NCBI GenBank assembly: GCA_947044365.1
Contig: OX345637.1
Span: 4,450,501 to 4,514,500 of the forward strand
Length of the DNA: 64,000 bases
Direction: 5' to 3'
Source of the DNA: Petrosia ficiformis
Lineage: Eukaryota; Porifera; Demospongiae; Haplosclerida; Petrosiidae
In this document: one piece after another, positions 12,133 to 23,120 of the stretch
How positions within the stretch are numbered: position 1 is the first letter of the stretch
Layout of the letters: every line of letters starts with the position of its first letter
Notes under the pieces: generated by a model
Told to the model about the DNA's origin: nothing
What the model saw: the letters and a program-made list of their open reading frames with translations, nothing else
Databases searched by the model: none
Program-made: the position numbers and the translations under genes

Positions 12133-12440
12133 CTGGAGAACAATATAAGAAAAGAATATTTTGGTAATAATATTATATTTGCATCATTCTGGTAAGTATG
12201 TAAAATGAAATTATAATTATAGTTTGTGCATGATAAATCTGACAGTTACAGAAATAAATATAACAAACAAAGCAATGGCATATCTTCCACATGGTCAACT
12301 ACCATTTCATGACAATAGCTCTATATCATACACTTTGTGAGGAACAAAATAAAGGCTTGGACAGCTTTTGAAAAAAATAACTAACATTGGAAACCAATTC
12401 TAGTGAGATATGCTTGTTAGAAATTAATTTTTTCATCAAA
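12133..12440 (-). promoter_or_regulatory. Conserved upstream region shared by elongases A and A'
   Basis: About 300 bases upstream of A' match about 300 bases upstream of A (5560-5870) as reverse complement, including 'atggcatatcttccacatgg', 'aaaccaattctagtgagata' and the splice acceptor. Elsewhere the intergenic regions do not align by eye. Conservation may reflect recent duplication rather than function. Confidence 0.5.
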
Positions 12441-12779
12441 ATTAATCCTGCAGCAACATTCGTTTAGAGAATGCTATTCAAAATATAACTCGTGCTGTAA
12501 AGAACAAATAATTGTGTTATGGAAATTTCATCCAATCATGTGAAACAACTTATAATACCTACGAATTCACTCAAAAGAAAAACAGAGGGTTGAATTAGAT
12601 GGGAGGAAGTGGGTAAGCTACTATAATTCTGCTGGAACTAATTTTAGCCTTACTGTCACAGATTGATTATGAAACTCTTAACCTGGGGTACTAGGATAAA
12701 TGAGCATTTGCTTTCACACATGCACAAAATACAAGGTAGAAGGCACATGTAAAGAATATCCTAATAAAACCCCTTCTTA

Positions 12780-13125
12780 AAATCAGTATGTTACTATTAC
12801 TATTACCTTATAAATCAGTATAATACTATTACCTTAAAAATCAGTATATTACTATTACTATTACTGCCTAAGTCAGTGTTGTGAATTACTATAGCACTGA
12901 GGATTCTTTGAAATTCTTTCATGTTGCAAACTTAATTACCATTGTATTTAATGGGCATGAGTTTTTCAAAAACAAAATCAGTAAGTTTGCACTTTTCTGG
13001 CCCAAAAAATCCCTACTACATATTATTTAAGGTCAATTATAATTATTACTATTACCTCAACATTGAGATTGTATATTACTATTACTAATAATATTACTTG
13101 ACTGTCTATTACTATTAATAATAGT
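12780..13125 (+). repeat. ATTACTATTACC-rich satellite, second copy
   Basis: Same low-complexity unit as 3908-4560, in the same orientation, followed by the same flank ('gaattactatagcactgagg' against 'ggattactatagcattgagg'). Confidence 0.65.
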
Positions 13126-13916
13126 TGTTGATTGGCAGATGCAGTTGGGTTGAGGGCTTTGTAAGTGACTCGAAGCATGTATTAATATCATATGAGCAGG
13201 ACAACAAAACAGAACTTCAAGGAAATATTATGGCATCTTTGCAACAGTAAGAAACAATCAATTATTTATTTTAACAATCTTATTTTTGCAGTGATAAGCC
13301 TTATGCAAACAACTTTGTGTCTACACTGTGCAAAAACAGCTTGGTTACTTCAATCACTTAGGTGGTGGGGCAAGTTATCAGTTTACATATCAGTACTTCT
13401 CACACTTTAAAATTAGTGTTGTTTTAGCATGACAATAATGATCCTAGTTGTTTTAGTATGACCCTTTTTTGTTATATTATGACGGTATTCTCAAAAATGT
13501 TAGTTACAGTTAAATTAAAAAGATATTAGGCTTACTAAAGGAGGGGGGAGACGAATTTTTTTGTTTTGTTTTTGAATTATAAAGAATGTAGGTAAGAAAA
13601 TTCATAATCAGTTTTCTGAGTTACGTTTTTCCCAAACTTGTGGGGGCAATAAACCATTTCTGCCCTCACTAACAGAATTTTGTGCCTCCACTTATGGCAC
13701 TATGAACAATCATCTACCAATGTTGACTTGTACTTTGACACCTTGAATAGTGTCATCAGGATTGATCTAAGAACAGCAAATTGTTATTACTTTCCAACCA
13801 AAAGTCTTTTGAGAATTTCCCACACATTCATTTGTTCGGTTTTCATTGAGCCTATTTGGTACACCTTAATCAGAAATATAAAATTCTTTGTTTTTTAGTT
13901 TTCAGTTGGATTGGCA

Positions 13917-14040
13917 ACACACACACACACACAACCAGACTACTGTAACCTTGGATTAACAACACACACACACATACACACACGAACAACCAGACAACTG
14001 CAGCTTTGGATTAACAACATACACACACACACACACACAA
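13917..14040 (+). repeat. (CA)n microsatellite block
   Basis: Three runs of 'acacacac' separated by a repeated spacer containing 'aaccagac' and 'tggattaacaac', so the whole block is itself an imperfect tandem repeat. Confidence 0.8.
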
Positions 14041-14086
14041 CATGGATAACCAAGCTACCGTCACCCTCTGCCTACGTGTGGTGAAA

Positions 14087-14657
14087 GTAGATGAAACTCC
14101 AATCAGTTTCTAGTCTTGTAAGTTTATTGCTGCATCCAATCTGGTTCCAAATCTGTATCTGTTGGAAGCCACACCCACCCGGAGGTATAATTATAGGGCC
14201 TAAAAGTTTCTTGTGATAGTTTATTTTCAGAATCAAACGCACACTAAGGGTGGTGGTGAGGGTGACGGGTGGGCACTCTGGCTGGGTAACTGTAGTTGGT
14301 CTCTGAGAAAGATCAGAGTTTGATAGTGCCTAGAAAGGTAAAGTTTATGGTTTCACTTACAAGCTACAGAATTCAGCTTTCTTTAGCCCATTGTAATTAT
14401 AAAACTAAAATAAATTTTCAGAAAACGGTTTCATTTGTTTTGCTCATAAGCATTGTACTTGGTGTACGACATGTTTGGGGGCATGGCTTTCGTGGTTTTG
14501 TACTTATTGCGATTGGAAAAATGGAGATTTTAGTTACATTTCCTCACTTACAGAAGATATGAAGGTTGGTATTACACAAAATTTGTGATATATATTATTA
14601 TATTCTATTTTGAAACTGATTGGACTTGCATCTGCCCACTCCCCAGTACTACCTTAA
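14087..14657 (+). mobile_element. TTAA-type MITE, copy 1 (divergent)
   Basis: Matches the elements at 21161-21781 and 23121-23852 over nearly its whole length, from 'actccaatcagtttctagtc' to 'gtactaccttaa'. The right end keeps TTAA; the left terminus is eroded. It is the most diverged of the three copies. The 88-aa frame at 14296-14562 is part of the element. Confidence 0.75.
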
Positions 14658-15942
14658 CATTTAAAGTTAGCACTTTCATTAAGAAAGTTAACATATATCA
14701 AAAATGAATGTCCTATCCACAACACTAGTACTGAAGTCAACATGCAAAAGCATTGTGAACACAACATTTTCAAAGTGGGGCATCTCAGTATACCAAGTAC
14801 TTGTTTAGTTCATGTTTACAGTACAAAATTTGGTTAGCTGAAGCCCTTCAACTGGAGGTTGCAGTGGGCTTGCAGTTGAGGTCACCTACTGAGGCACTGA
14901 AATTATGACTAAAATTGAAAAAATTTTATAACTTAATGTAAAGTAAGACACAAAATCTTACCAGTGCTCTTTAGGATAACTCGATCTACTTATACTCTGT
15001 CATCGCAAATTCTCGCTCAGTGCAAGTGCAGTTCGAATTAGTGACCTCTCCCACCAAACAAGTATTATTAATCGTGGCCTGACCCTTGCCACGCCTGGCT
15101 ACATCATACCGTAGGTGTGGCTCGAAGACTAACTACCGTTGTCGTCCTAGGATTCTTACTTTTTTTTTAAACTGTGAGTGTGTTTCATCAACTTCTTTAT
15201 TCACTATTATTATAGTTTCTTTTTAATTAAGTTGCTATGCAGGGCTAATAATAATTGTGATCATAATCGTTGCATAATTTGAATCCTTTAATTAATTGAC
15301 TTTGATGATACAATTGTATATTTGTATAATTATTCACATAGTATATTGTAAAGGTAGTGTCTTAAGAGCCAAACGTTCCAGGCAGTTAAGGTAGTCTGGC
15401 TGCCCTGCTCTTTTGCTCACTGAGCTATATTAATGTTGTTCTGTAGGACTGCTATTAACAATAATCACTATAGGCAGGTCTTTCTTTTGACTAATGAAGG
15501 TCAATAATTCAGGTAGGCAGGCATGCATAACACCAAAGTATTTCCAAAGCTAGTAGGAATAAGCCAAAATTGTTATTGCCAGATGAAAGCAAGTAGGTCT
15601 ATGATTTCCATTTGCAGATCCTTGTAGCTCAGGTTTTTATCTACAAATGTGGCATATAACATATTTCGTTACTAGAGTTACTTGTATTTATTTTCAGTTT
15701 GTCATTAGTATGCATTAATTAACTGCCACCCTATAGCTGGGGCGTAACTTTATTATAGTGGTGTTCCCAGACTATTCCTCGTTAAGTGAATGGGTGGGAC
15801 AGCCAGAGTAGTTAAGGGGGTGGTGTGGCATATATAACAATGAAAGTTCTGTCTGGCTCTCTCTATTGTAAATTTTACTGCTAAAATCAATCTATAATGT
15901 CATAACTTCCTTCTTTTAAAGTAGGCTTATTGATACTTACAG

Positions 15943-16772
15943 TGAATATGTATAACAGTCATGGACTCATTGGAAGCCTAATGGAAAGTGTTCCTCTAAT
16001 ATCACAAGTCGAATCGAAATATGACTCAACTAAGGCCATAGAGTGGTGTACTAACCACTTTTATATCCCAATTATTTGTAGTATTATTTACCTAGTATTG
16101 ATATACATTGGAATCAAATGGATGAAAAACAAACCTGCCTATAGACTCCGTCAACCTCTTCTTGTTTGGAATGTTTCTTTGGCCTTGTTTGCATTCTTTG
16201 GTTCAATCAGTTTATTACCTCAGTTATCACATGCAGTTGTCAAAAAAGGTCTCCACTTTAGTGTGTGTGAGGCGAATACTATTTCAGATCCACATATAGC
16301 CTTGTGGATATATTTGCTCGTCATTTCCAAGCTGTTTGAACTTTTTGACACTGCCTTTGTTGTTCTTCGCAAGAGTTCACTCCAGTTTTTACACTGGTAT
16401 CATCACACTACAGTGCTACTATACTGCTGGTATGGTTTCAGTCGTTCTGGCATTAGAGTTGGGCACTGGTTTGCTGGTATCAACTATGGAGTGCATACTT
16501 TAATGTATTCCTACTATGCCATCAAGTCTGCAGGTTTATATGTGCCTTCAGTAGTAGCTCAATTTATAACTGTTTTGCAGATACTGCAAATGTTCGTTGG
16601 CTTGTTCATTAATATTACAGTATACAACAAAAACATAGTTCAAGGTTTGGACTGTAAAGTTGACTATATGATACTCTATATGGGCTTGGTAATGTATGGT
16701 AGCTATGCAGTGTTGTTCTTACAGTTTTTCTACAATCGATACATAAAGAAAAAAAGAATGTCTGAATTCTAA
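15943..16772 (+). CDS. ELOVL6-like fatty acid elongase, copy B'
   Basis: The frame is open from a TTG at 15930, but the likely start is the ATG at 15948 (274 residues, NH2-terminus MYNSHGLIGSLMESVP), placed by comparison with copy B and by the acceptor TTACAG ending at 15942. Motifs: K-L-F-E-L-F-D-T, HWYHH, MYSYY. The C-terminus is extended to ...KKKRMSEF, so lysines no longer sit at -3 and -5 as in the other three copies; ER retrieval by KxKxx may be lost. Closest relative is copy B. Frame intact. Confidence 0.92.
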
Positions 16773-17250
16773 TGTTTTCACTTGTCACACTAGTGACACT
16801 ACTACAGATAATAGCATTTATATTTGTGTTTTTATTTGAACTCTAATATATAAAATAGATGTTGTATTTCTGTGTTGTAAATGTGGTGTAGTTATGCATC
16901 TTAAATAGTTATACAGATGTTTAAGAATAATTGTTTATGCAGTTAATTGATAATTCATGCAGAGGTCATTTCTAACACATGCACCACCAGGGAGAAATCC
17001 ACACAGCATATATTAATTTCCATTGTGTTGACAATCTAGGGAAGTAATCTGTAAGTATTTTGGTAACACGATTATATCAAGCTATTTGCTATTGTTTTGG
17101 CATACATACTAATCCTGTGACATTACGCTGCAAAAAACAATTGTTAAAATAACTAATTTGTTGGTTAGTATAGTTGCAAGGAATAGTGGAAATTGTAATT
17201 TAATTGGTCATGTAGGTTGTTATGGATATGTAAACAATAATATTTTATTT
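16773..17250. other. 3' flank of elongase B'
   Basis: AT-rich. A fragment at ~17125-17200 ('acaattgttaaaataacta' to 'tagttgcaagga') resembles the ends of the hairpin MITEs at 36340 and 41640. No gene seen. Confidence 0.5.
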
Positions 17251-17252
17251 TA

Positions 17253-17328
17253 ATAATAAATAAATAAATAAATAAATAAATAGATAAAGAGATAAATAAA
17301 TAAAATAAAATAATAATAATAATAATAA
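17253..17328 (+). repeat. (TAAA)n / (TAA)n microsatellite, retrotransposon tail
   Basis: Perfect and near-perfect 'aaataaat' and 'aataataat' runs directly abut the 3' end of the retrotransposon. As its complement this is a T-rich simple tail, as is common for non-LTR elements. Confidence 0.8.
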
Positions 17329-17358
17329 TGGACATGTACATAGCTAGGTATTAAGAAG

Positions 17359-18340
17359 TCAGTTAATTAAATGACCTTCGGCAAGCTGAAGGTCAATCGG
17401 GTATTCATTGGCTGGATGGTGTCGGGATGATCTAGCTCCCCTAATAGACATAATAGAGGCTCTCAAGAGTGCAAAACTTAGTCGGCATCTTATCCAATTT
17501 AAAGTCACAGCATAGGAGGCTTCTCTTTTTTCAGCTATCATTGATGCAAGTCTTTTGTAAAATGTTGTTGCAGCACGTCCCATTCCACCTGTTGTGGACA
17601 ACACCAGTGGTGTGAAAGTTGCATGTTCAATCTCCCGCACTCGCTGATCGTATTGCCTTCTCTTTTCTTGCTCATGCTTGCGATATATGGACGAAAGGGA
17701 ACCGTGACGATTTGATTGGGCGCTAGGGTTGAATACCCTTACATCAACAAATGCCTTTTCAAATCTGCCCCCCCAAAATCCATACATTGCAACATCAAGT
17801 CGAGCACCGTCTTCAGTGATGGCAGAGCGGTAAGACAGGGACTCGCCTGAAAGCGGTTGCAAGTGGGGTTCAGTTGTCACTCCATGACAAACTTCAGTCA
17901 GCAGCATGGCAGTGATATCTCTCACTTCATTATGTCTCACTGCTGGGAAGCCTCCTGTTTTGCATGTCAGAGCATGTTCAACATTGAATGGATATCCACA
18001 GCTACAGTGAGATGGCAAATTCTGTAGAGGCCAACCATATCTGAGGGAGAGGCTGTCTCTGAAAGCAGCTTTTGGCAAAGCAAAGCCATGCTCAATGATG
18101 GGGAGTGCTGTAAGCCAGGTGGAGGCTCCCTTTTCCTGGGAGAGTTCGATAGAACGTTGGAGAGGGATCGATAGATTACGTTGGAGTTCTTTCGCATCTT
18201 CCTTCTGCTTTGTGTATTTAGCATACTGGGTTCTCTTCTTAATGCTCTGCTGAACTGAATGGCAATCACCCAACTGATGGTCTTGATTGATGATTCTGTC
18301 AACAAGTGGGGCACTGATTTGCTGTGAGGCTGCTCGCTGT
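17359..18340 (-). pseudogene. Retrotransposon ORF, 3' part: CCHC knuckle and restriction-like endonuclease
   Basis: A 304-residue frame is open from an internal ATG at 18273, and the same frame is open back to the A-run at ~18341-18348. C90-x-C92-x7-H100-x3-C104 is the zinc knuckle that precedes RLE nucleases, followed by R-H-N at 113-115 and acidic D160 (in A-R-L-D-V) and D177 (in F-V-D-V-R-V), the layout of a PD-(D/E)XK-like site. The nuclease nicks the target and primes reverse transcription. It is separated from the RT frame by a single-base frame change, so it would be made only by frameshifting or from a non-mutant copy. Confidence 0.8.
17373..17394. repeat. Hairpin at the 3' end of the retrotransposon
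   Basis: GACCTTC, an 8-base loop, then GAAGGTC: a perfect 7-bp stem overlapping the last codons. Short 3' stem-loops can be reverse-transcriptase recognition sites in non-LTR elements; that role is inference. Confidence 0.45.
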
Positions 18341-20725
18341 TCTTTTTTTTGAGGCAGCAGGATTCATCAGGCCCAAACCACCAAGTCGTGCTGGTAATGC
18401 AAACATTTCTCGCATATATTCACCTGGTGCAGGTTGTCCTGTGAGTGCTGGAATAAAGTGTGAGTGGATTGCCCTTTCCAAAGGCTCCAATACACCATCC
18501 AGTTGGTCTTCTTCCCAATCAATTACCCTTAAAAGGTAATTCCATTTTGAAGATAGTCCATGAGTAAAAGCAGCATATGCTGCATGTGGTTGGGTTTCGG
18601 CAATTTTGCTGAGCCGTTCCACTTCATTTGTCCAATTTACCACTCTTCTTTCCACATACTGACGCACAAACGAAGAGGTACCTACTGCTCCACCCAGGTA
18701 GCGCTCCCCTTCAGTCGAAATTACTATTCCAGTACCTTTAAATACCTCTTTTGCAGCCTCAACATGATGTGGCTTTGCTAGAACATGTGTCTTGGAGCTG
18801 TTCGGAAAGTATCCATACATTGGACCAACCTCGGCCAGAAGATCCCACCACCTCCTGAGTCTCTCTAGGCTCGATCCAGCAGCAGAATCATCCGCATACC
18901 ATATTTGCTTGGCAATACCATCCAATCTGCGGATCAATGGCTGGGTCCCAATGGCGTACATAGCCATGGCTAATGGGTCCCCTTGTGTAGTCCCTTCTTT
19001 AGATAGTATGCAATGTCCGTCAACAAACAGCTGCGAGTTATTGCGATAAGTGTTAACAAGGATGTATGACAGAGCAGGACAGACTGTTCTACAATTAAGT
19101 AATGTCACCTGTCTGTTCAAGCAGTTGAATGCATTTGATGCATCTACCAGTATCAACGCCTCAGTATCTTCATCTAACAGAATCTGTTCTACCGCATGGA
19201 CGGCTGCCTCACACCCAGCATCTTGACCAGCGCATAACTGGATTGCACCAACTGCATCCTGCAGATCAACTTTCACCACTTTCATGACTGCCTTTCCAAT
19301 AATCCTTCGCATTACTTCTCCTATCCCTATAGGGCGAACTCCAGGGCACTTATTAAGGGGAATCAGACGACACGAAGTGTAGGCCTGCAAAGTAGATGGA
19401 TCAAGGAATGTAGTACAAATTCTTCGAGCTATTGCAGCTATGGCCTCACACAAGTCATTGGACTTTTGCCGGAAGGCAGTACATAATCGTCTCCAACTAA
19501 ATGCATCAAGTCCAGAGGGTCCAGCTGCCCCTTGAGTGTGAAGAGCAGCAACCCGAATGGATTCACTGGTAATGTTGTCAAAAATAACAGGGTGGAAGCT
19601 GTCATTGTCTATATCTCCTATTAGAGCTTCCAAATGTGCTGACCTTGGGTCCGGGTGTTTGTCATTCAAGATATCTCTGACAGTCTTTCCTGATGTTTCT
19701 TCAACTGTTTCATCTAGGCTCAAAAGACCTATGTCAGAGTTATTGGACAAAAACTTCAGAGCAGCTCTTACACGCCCCTCCAGCATCATTTTGGAAAATC
19801 TGCGAGCTGTTGAACCAACGTCTGCTGTATGTCTTCTAGATGATTGAGAGTTAACAAGTGACCTCTGCAGAACTCTTCCTTCTTTAAGAAGGTTTGTGAT
19901 ATCTCCTTTCTCCCAAAGGCTTAGTCTGCGCCAAAGACAGGAGATGTGTTCATGTGTTTTAGATTTGGCATGGGGTTTTTGGAGCATTAGAGAAGGTAGG
20001 GTCATGGCAGCTTTCAATGCAATAGCTTCCAGGTCAGATTCCAGGGCAAAGGCATTGAAGAGACGAGTAAGCTTAGCTACAAATTGCTTGCCACATGCCC
20101 CAGATGGAACTTTAAATAGGTTAGGTCTCCAGTGAACCACTTGAGCATAGGCACTGTCAATCGCTTTTGTAAATTCATCTTCTGATAGATCTCCCCATGA
20201 TGAAGACATTCTTGATACTGATTTAAATGATGGAAGAGTTTGTGTCACATCCATACTTGTAATAGCTGTGTCGATCTCGTTAACACCGCCATCCATTATG
20301 GCGCTAGCGTTTACACCTCCTGACTCAGCAGTGGAGATATTCAGGGCATCTTGAGAGTCAACAACATTATCTCTGTTAGTTATAACCGGTGTATCAATAC
20401 TTGGGTGAGATGATGAACAAGGTCCATCATCAACTACGGACATAGAAACAGGAGCGAGGGCGATGTTACAGCAGTAGCCCTTACGGGATGGTAGACAGTC
20501 AACACAGGGTCTATCCGACTTGACACAGAAGCAGGACATACAGCGCCCACTACCATTACACCGGCAGCACACAGGCATATTTATATCCTCCAATAACTGT
20601 GTATTGTGTATTTGTGACCTTATATTCTTAACTTTCTTTCTTCTTAACTCCTTTCTACCACCATATCTTCGCAACAACTTGTTATGGATATACATGTAAT
20701 TACAATCCAATAAATGTAATTTCAT
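18299..20725 (-). pseudogene. Retrotransposon ORF, 5' part: zinc cluster and reverse transcriptase
   Basis: 808 residues if read from the outermost ATG; a better start is the internal ATG at 20578, just before the Cys cluster (residues 53-87, eleven cysteines with C-x-C-x-G-x-G-R-C spacing). RT motifs: RPIGIGEVMRR at 464-474, catalytic D528 in L-V-D-A-S-N-A-F, QGDP at 581-584, YADD at 610-613. It copies the element RNA into DNA at the target. The frame ends at 18299 shortly after a run of eight A (coding strand); one A fewer would join it to the nuclease frame. Otherwise no stop, so the insertion is young. Confidence 0.88.
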
Positions 20726-20844
20726 TCTGTCTAATAGATCTACAAAGAAGGAGCATAATTAGCTTAATTGAATCATAGTATTTGATATTAGGTGATTATA
20801 ATTGGTACATATAATATCTTTAATATAATTAGTACAAACTACCA

Positions 20845-21115
20845 TAGGCTATACCTATATAATACTATACTATTATACATTATTAATATTATATTTGTTA
20901 CTATGATTTAGGCTGTCTCTGCCCCTGGCAAGGATTTAATGATTAGTAGGTTGTTCAGGATACGTACATCTATATGTAACTACAGGAGCCCATAAAAAAA
21001 AAGAGAGGGTAGGAGCGTGAAACTCCCACGCAAACAATGAAAATCCGTGTGCACTGCATATTATAATTACGTTACTATAAATAGCGCGTGTCAAACCACG
21101 CCCCTAATTTGCAAA
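20845..21115 (+). repeat. Direct repeat, copy 1 (copy 2 at 22436-22806)
   Basis: 'gatttaggctgtctctgccc', 'aggagcgtgaaactcccacg' and 'cgtgtcaaaccacgcccctaa' recur in the same order at 22436-22806, where a ~170-bp segment is inserted after 'cccctggcaagg'. The two copies bracket the TTAA MITE at 21161. Confidence 0.75.
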
Positions 21116-21160
21116 ATTAATTAAATGGCATCGTGTAGTCGAGAGATTGTTTGAAGCGCT

Positions 21161-21781
21161 TTAAGGTTGTAGTCTTTTCCGTGGGCGGATGCTACTCCAA
21201 TCAGTTTCTAGTCTTGCAAGCTTCTTGCTGCATACAATCTGGTTCCATTCTGTATTTTTTGGAAGCCACACCCACCCGGGGGTATAATTATTGGGCCTAA
21301 ATGTTTTCACTGATAGTTTATTTTCAGAAACAAACCTAAACACACCCCACGGGTGGTTGAGGGGGCGGTGGGTGGGAAACAATGGCGGGTAACTGTAGTT
21401 GCTCTCTGAGAAAGATCGGAGTTTGATAGTGCCTAGAAAGGTAGATTTTATGGTTTCAGTGAAAAGCTACAGAATTCAGCTTTCTTCAGCCTCTTGTAAC
21501 TATAAAAGTAAAATGAATTTGCAGGAAAAGGCTCTATTTGTTTTCTCTAAATGCATTGTACTTGGTGCATGCCATGATTGGTGGGCGTGGCTTTCTCCGT
21601 TTTGTACTTCTTGCGATTACAAAAATGGACATTTTATATATGTTTTATCACTTCCAGGACCCTATAAAGGTGATTAGAAGATATGAAGGTTGCCATTACA
21701 CCAGGTTAGAGTCATATTATATAATATTCTATTTTGAAACTGATTGGAGTCGCATCCGCCCACTCCCTAGTACCACCTTAA
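21161..21781 (+). mobile_element. TTAA-type MITE, copy 2
   Basis: TTAA at both ends, followed inward by imperfect inverted repeats of ~42 bp (GGTTGTAG...GGGCGGATGC against its complement). TTAA target duplication is the hallmark of piggyBac-type transposition; no transposase is present. Frames inside it (21161-21382, 21399-21677, 21538-21849) are by-products. Confidence 0.75.
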
Positions 21782-21912
21782 ACTTAGCAGTATCATTAAT
21801 TAAGAAAGTTAACATATTAACAGTTAAACTTAGCAGTATCATTAATTAAGAAAGTTAACATATTAACAGTTAAACTTAGCAGTATCATTAATTAAGAAAG
21901 TTAACATTAATT
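21782..21912 (+). repeat. 47-bp tandem repeat, ~2.7 copies
   Basis: 'cttagcagtatcattaatta' followed by 'agaaagttaacatattaaca' repeats directly at the edge of the TTAA MITE. Copies are nearly identical. Confidence 0.8.
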
Positions 21913-22017
21913 CAAGTGATATAAGACACAAACGTATGCTCGCCAACTTTCGCTCACACATTTACGACGTTAAGTATTGACCCTGTTAAAAATTACAAAA
22001 ACTACTAGAATCTAATT

Positions 22018-22676
22018 AACCCGAGCGCGTAGGCGGAGGGTTATAGTAGTTGGTTTGTGTGTGTGTGTGTCTGTCTGTCTGTCTGTGTGTTACCACGTAA
22101 CCTTTGCAAATACCTGATGATACTAATTTGTTGACACATGGTTGAAGACGTTATATATCCGTAATGCCAACATTTAAAGGATTTGTCCTGAACTCATCTT
22201 GTTGCAGAGAAACAGCCGTGTAAACTCTCGTCGATCTGTCGCCATCTTGAAATTTCTTCGTTTTTGCTGATGTCAGCAGAAAACACTGAACCACTCTAAC
22301 TTTTGTCTCTTTGAAGCTTTGTTTCTTGAGCTTTGTCTATTGTCCTAACAAGTGTTTATACAGCTATTTGTGAAGTTTTGTCCAGAAATTCGCTAGTTCT
22401 CAAGAGATCTGATGGCCATGCTATCCCCATAATTTGCATAGGTTATACCTATATAATACTATACTTTTATACATTATTAATATTATATTTGTTACTATGA
22501 TTTAGGCTGTCTCTGCCCCTGGCAAGGTAATTTGCATATTCATGTTACTGACTTCATGAATATGCAAATTATAGCGAATGGTGTGTTCCTGGCTGTTGCA
22601 ATGTTACTTAGGCAAAGTTGTTCTAAAGCCATGCTGTTTAGCAGTAGCTAGCGAGGGTTCTGCATTTAATGATTAG
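22018..22676 (+). repeat. Dispersed repeat 'aacccgagc...gggttctgca', copy 1
   Basis: Starts 'taacccgagcgcgtaggcgg' with a (GT)n/(TCTG)n stretch at ~22058-22090, and ends near 'gcgagggttctgca'. A second copy with the same start and end is at 59252-59665; a related start, inverted, is at ~47430-47515. Class unknown. Confidence 0.6.
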
Positions 22677-22806
22677 TAGTTATCAGGAGCCCATAAAAAA
22701 AGAGGGTAGGAGCGTGAAACTCCCACGCAAACAATGAAAATCCGTGTGCACTGCATAATTATTATAATTACGTTACTATAAATAGCGCGTGTCAAACCAC
22801 GCCCCT
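22436..22806 (+). repeat. Direct repeat, copy 2
   Basis: See 20845-21115. This copy is interrupted by a segment containing 'tttgcatattcatg' and its inverted match 'catgaatatgcaaa'. Confidence 0.7.
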
Positions 22807-22808
22807 AA

Positions 22809-23067
22809 CACATGGCACATGCACAGTACAGCATGGCTAAAAGACCAGCTATAACAGCTACGAAGGCCAAGCGCCTTCCAGCAACATAAAAGGAAGCTTC
22901 TGGTGGCCGAAATCCACAACGAAGAGCAAGATATCTCGGCCAAAGCACTGGAGGCTGTATGGAAACTCCTGGAAACACTCAACAATTGGCTTCGAGCAAA
23001 CTCGATACAGTTCATCGACACTTCCAACGACGAGTATTTCTTTCTAATTAATTGTTCTACTTCGTAG
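22809..23067 (+). pseudogene. Coding-like fragment, frameshifted, unidentified
   Basis: From the ATG at 22810 or 22831 a lysine/alanine-rich frame runs until a stop at ~22887; a second frame then continues through 'KLLVAEIHNEEQD' and 'VWKLLETLNNWLRANS' to a stop at 23065. Codon usage looks coding but I recognise no family. It lies between repeats and may be transposon debris. Confidence 0.25.
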
Positions 23068-23120
23068 ATACCTGATGACGATGACACTGAGTCGTTATCC
23101 AATATCTTTCTTCTTAACTG

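Larger units (their letters stand above)
13126..15942. other. Intergenic stretch between elongase A' and B'
   Basis: Divergent intergenic region. No convincing gene. It holds a partial MITE (13412-13500), CA microsatellites (13917-14040), a TTAA-type MITE (14087-14657) and a weak inverted pair around 'agtctggctgccc' (15391) and its near complement (~15790). It must contain both genes' promoters. Confidence 0.5.
17253..20725 (-). mobile_element. Non-LTR retrotransposon with restriction-like endonuclease
   Basis: A complete-looking element on the minus strand: Cys-rich N-terminus, reverse transcriptase, CCHC knuckle and RLE-type nuclease, then a short 3' UTR and a (TTA)n/(TTTA)n tail at 17253-17328. 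RLE-class elements (R2, R4, CRE, NeSL, Hero and others) insert by target-primed reverse transcription. I do not assign a clade. The 5' end is not defined; the position given is the end of the open frame. No LTRs. Confidence 0.85.

Noticed and set aside
21399..21849. Frames of 92 and 103 residues repeated near 23095-23614.
   Set aside because: Repetition is due to the TTAA MITE; frames shift between copies and one is lengthened by the 111-bp duplication.
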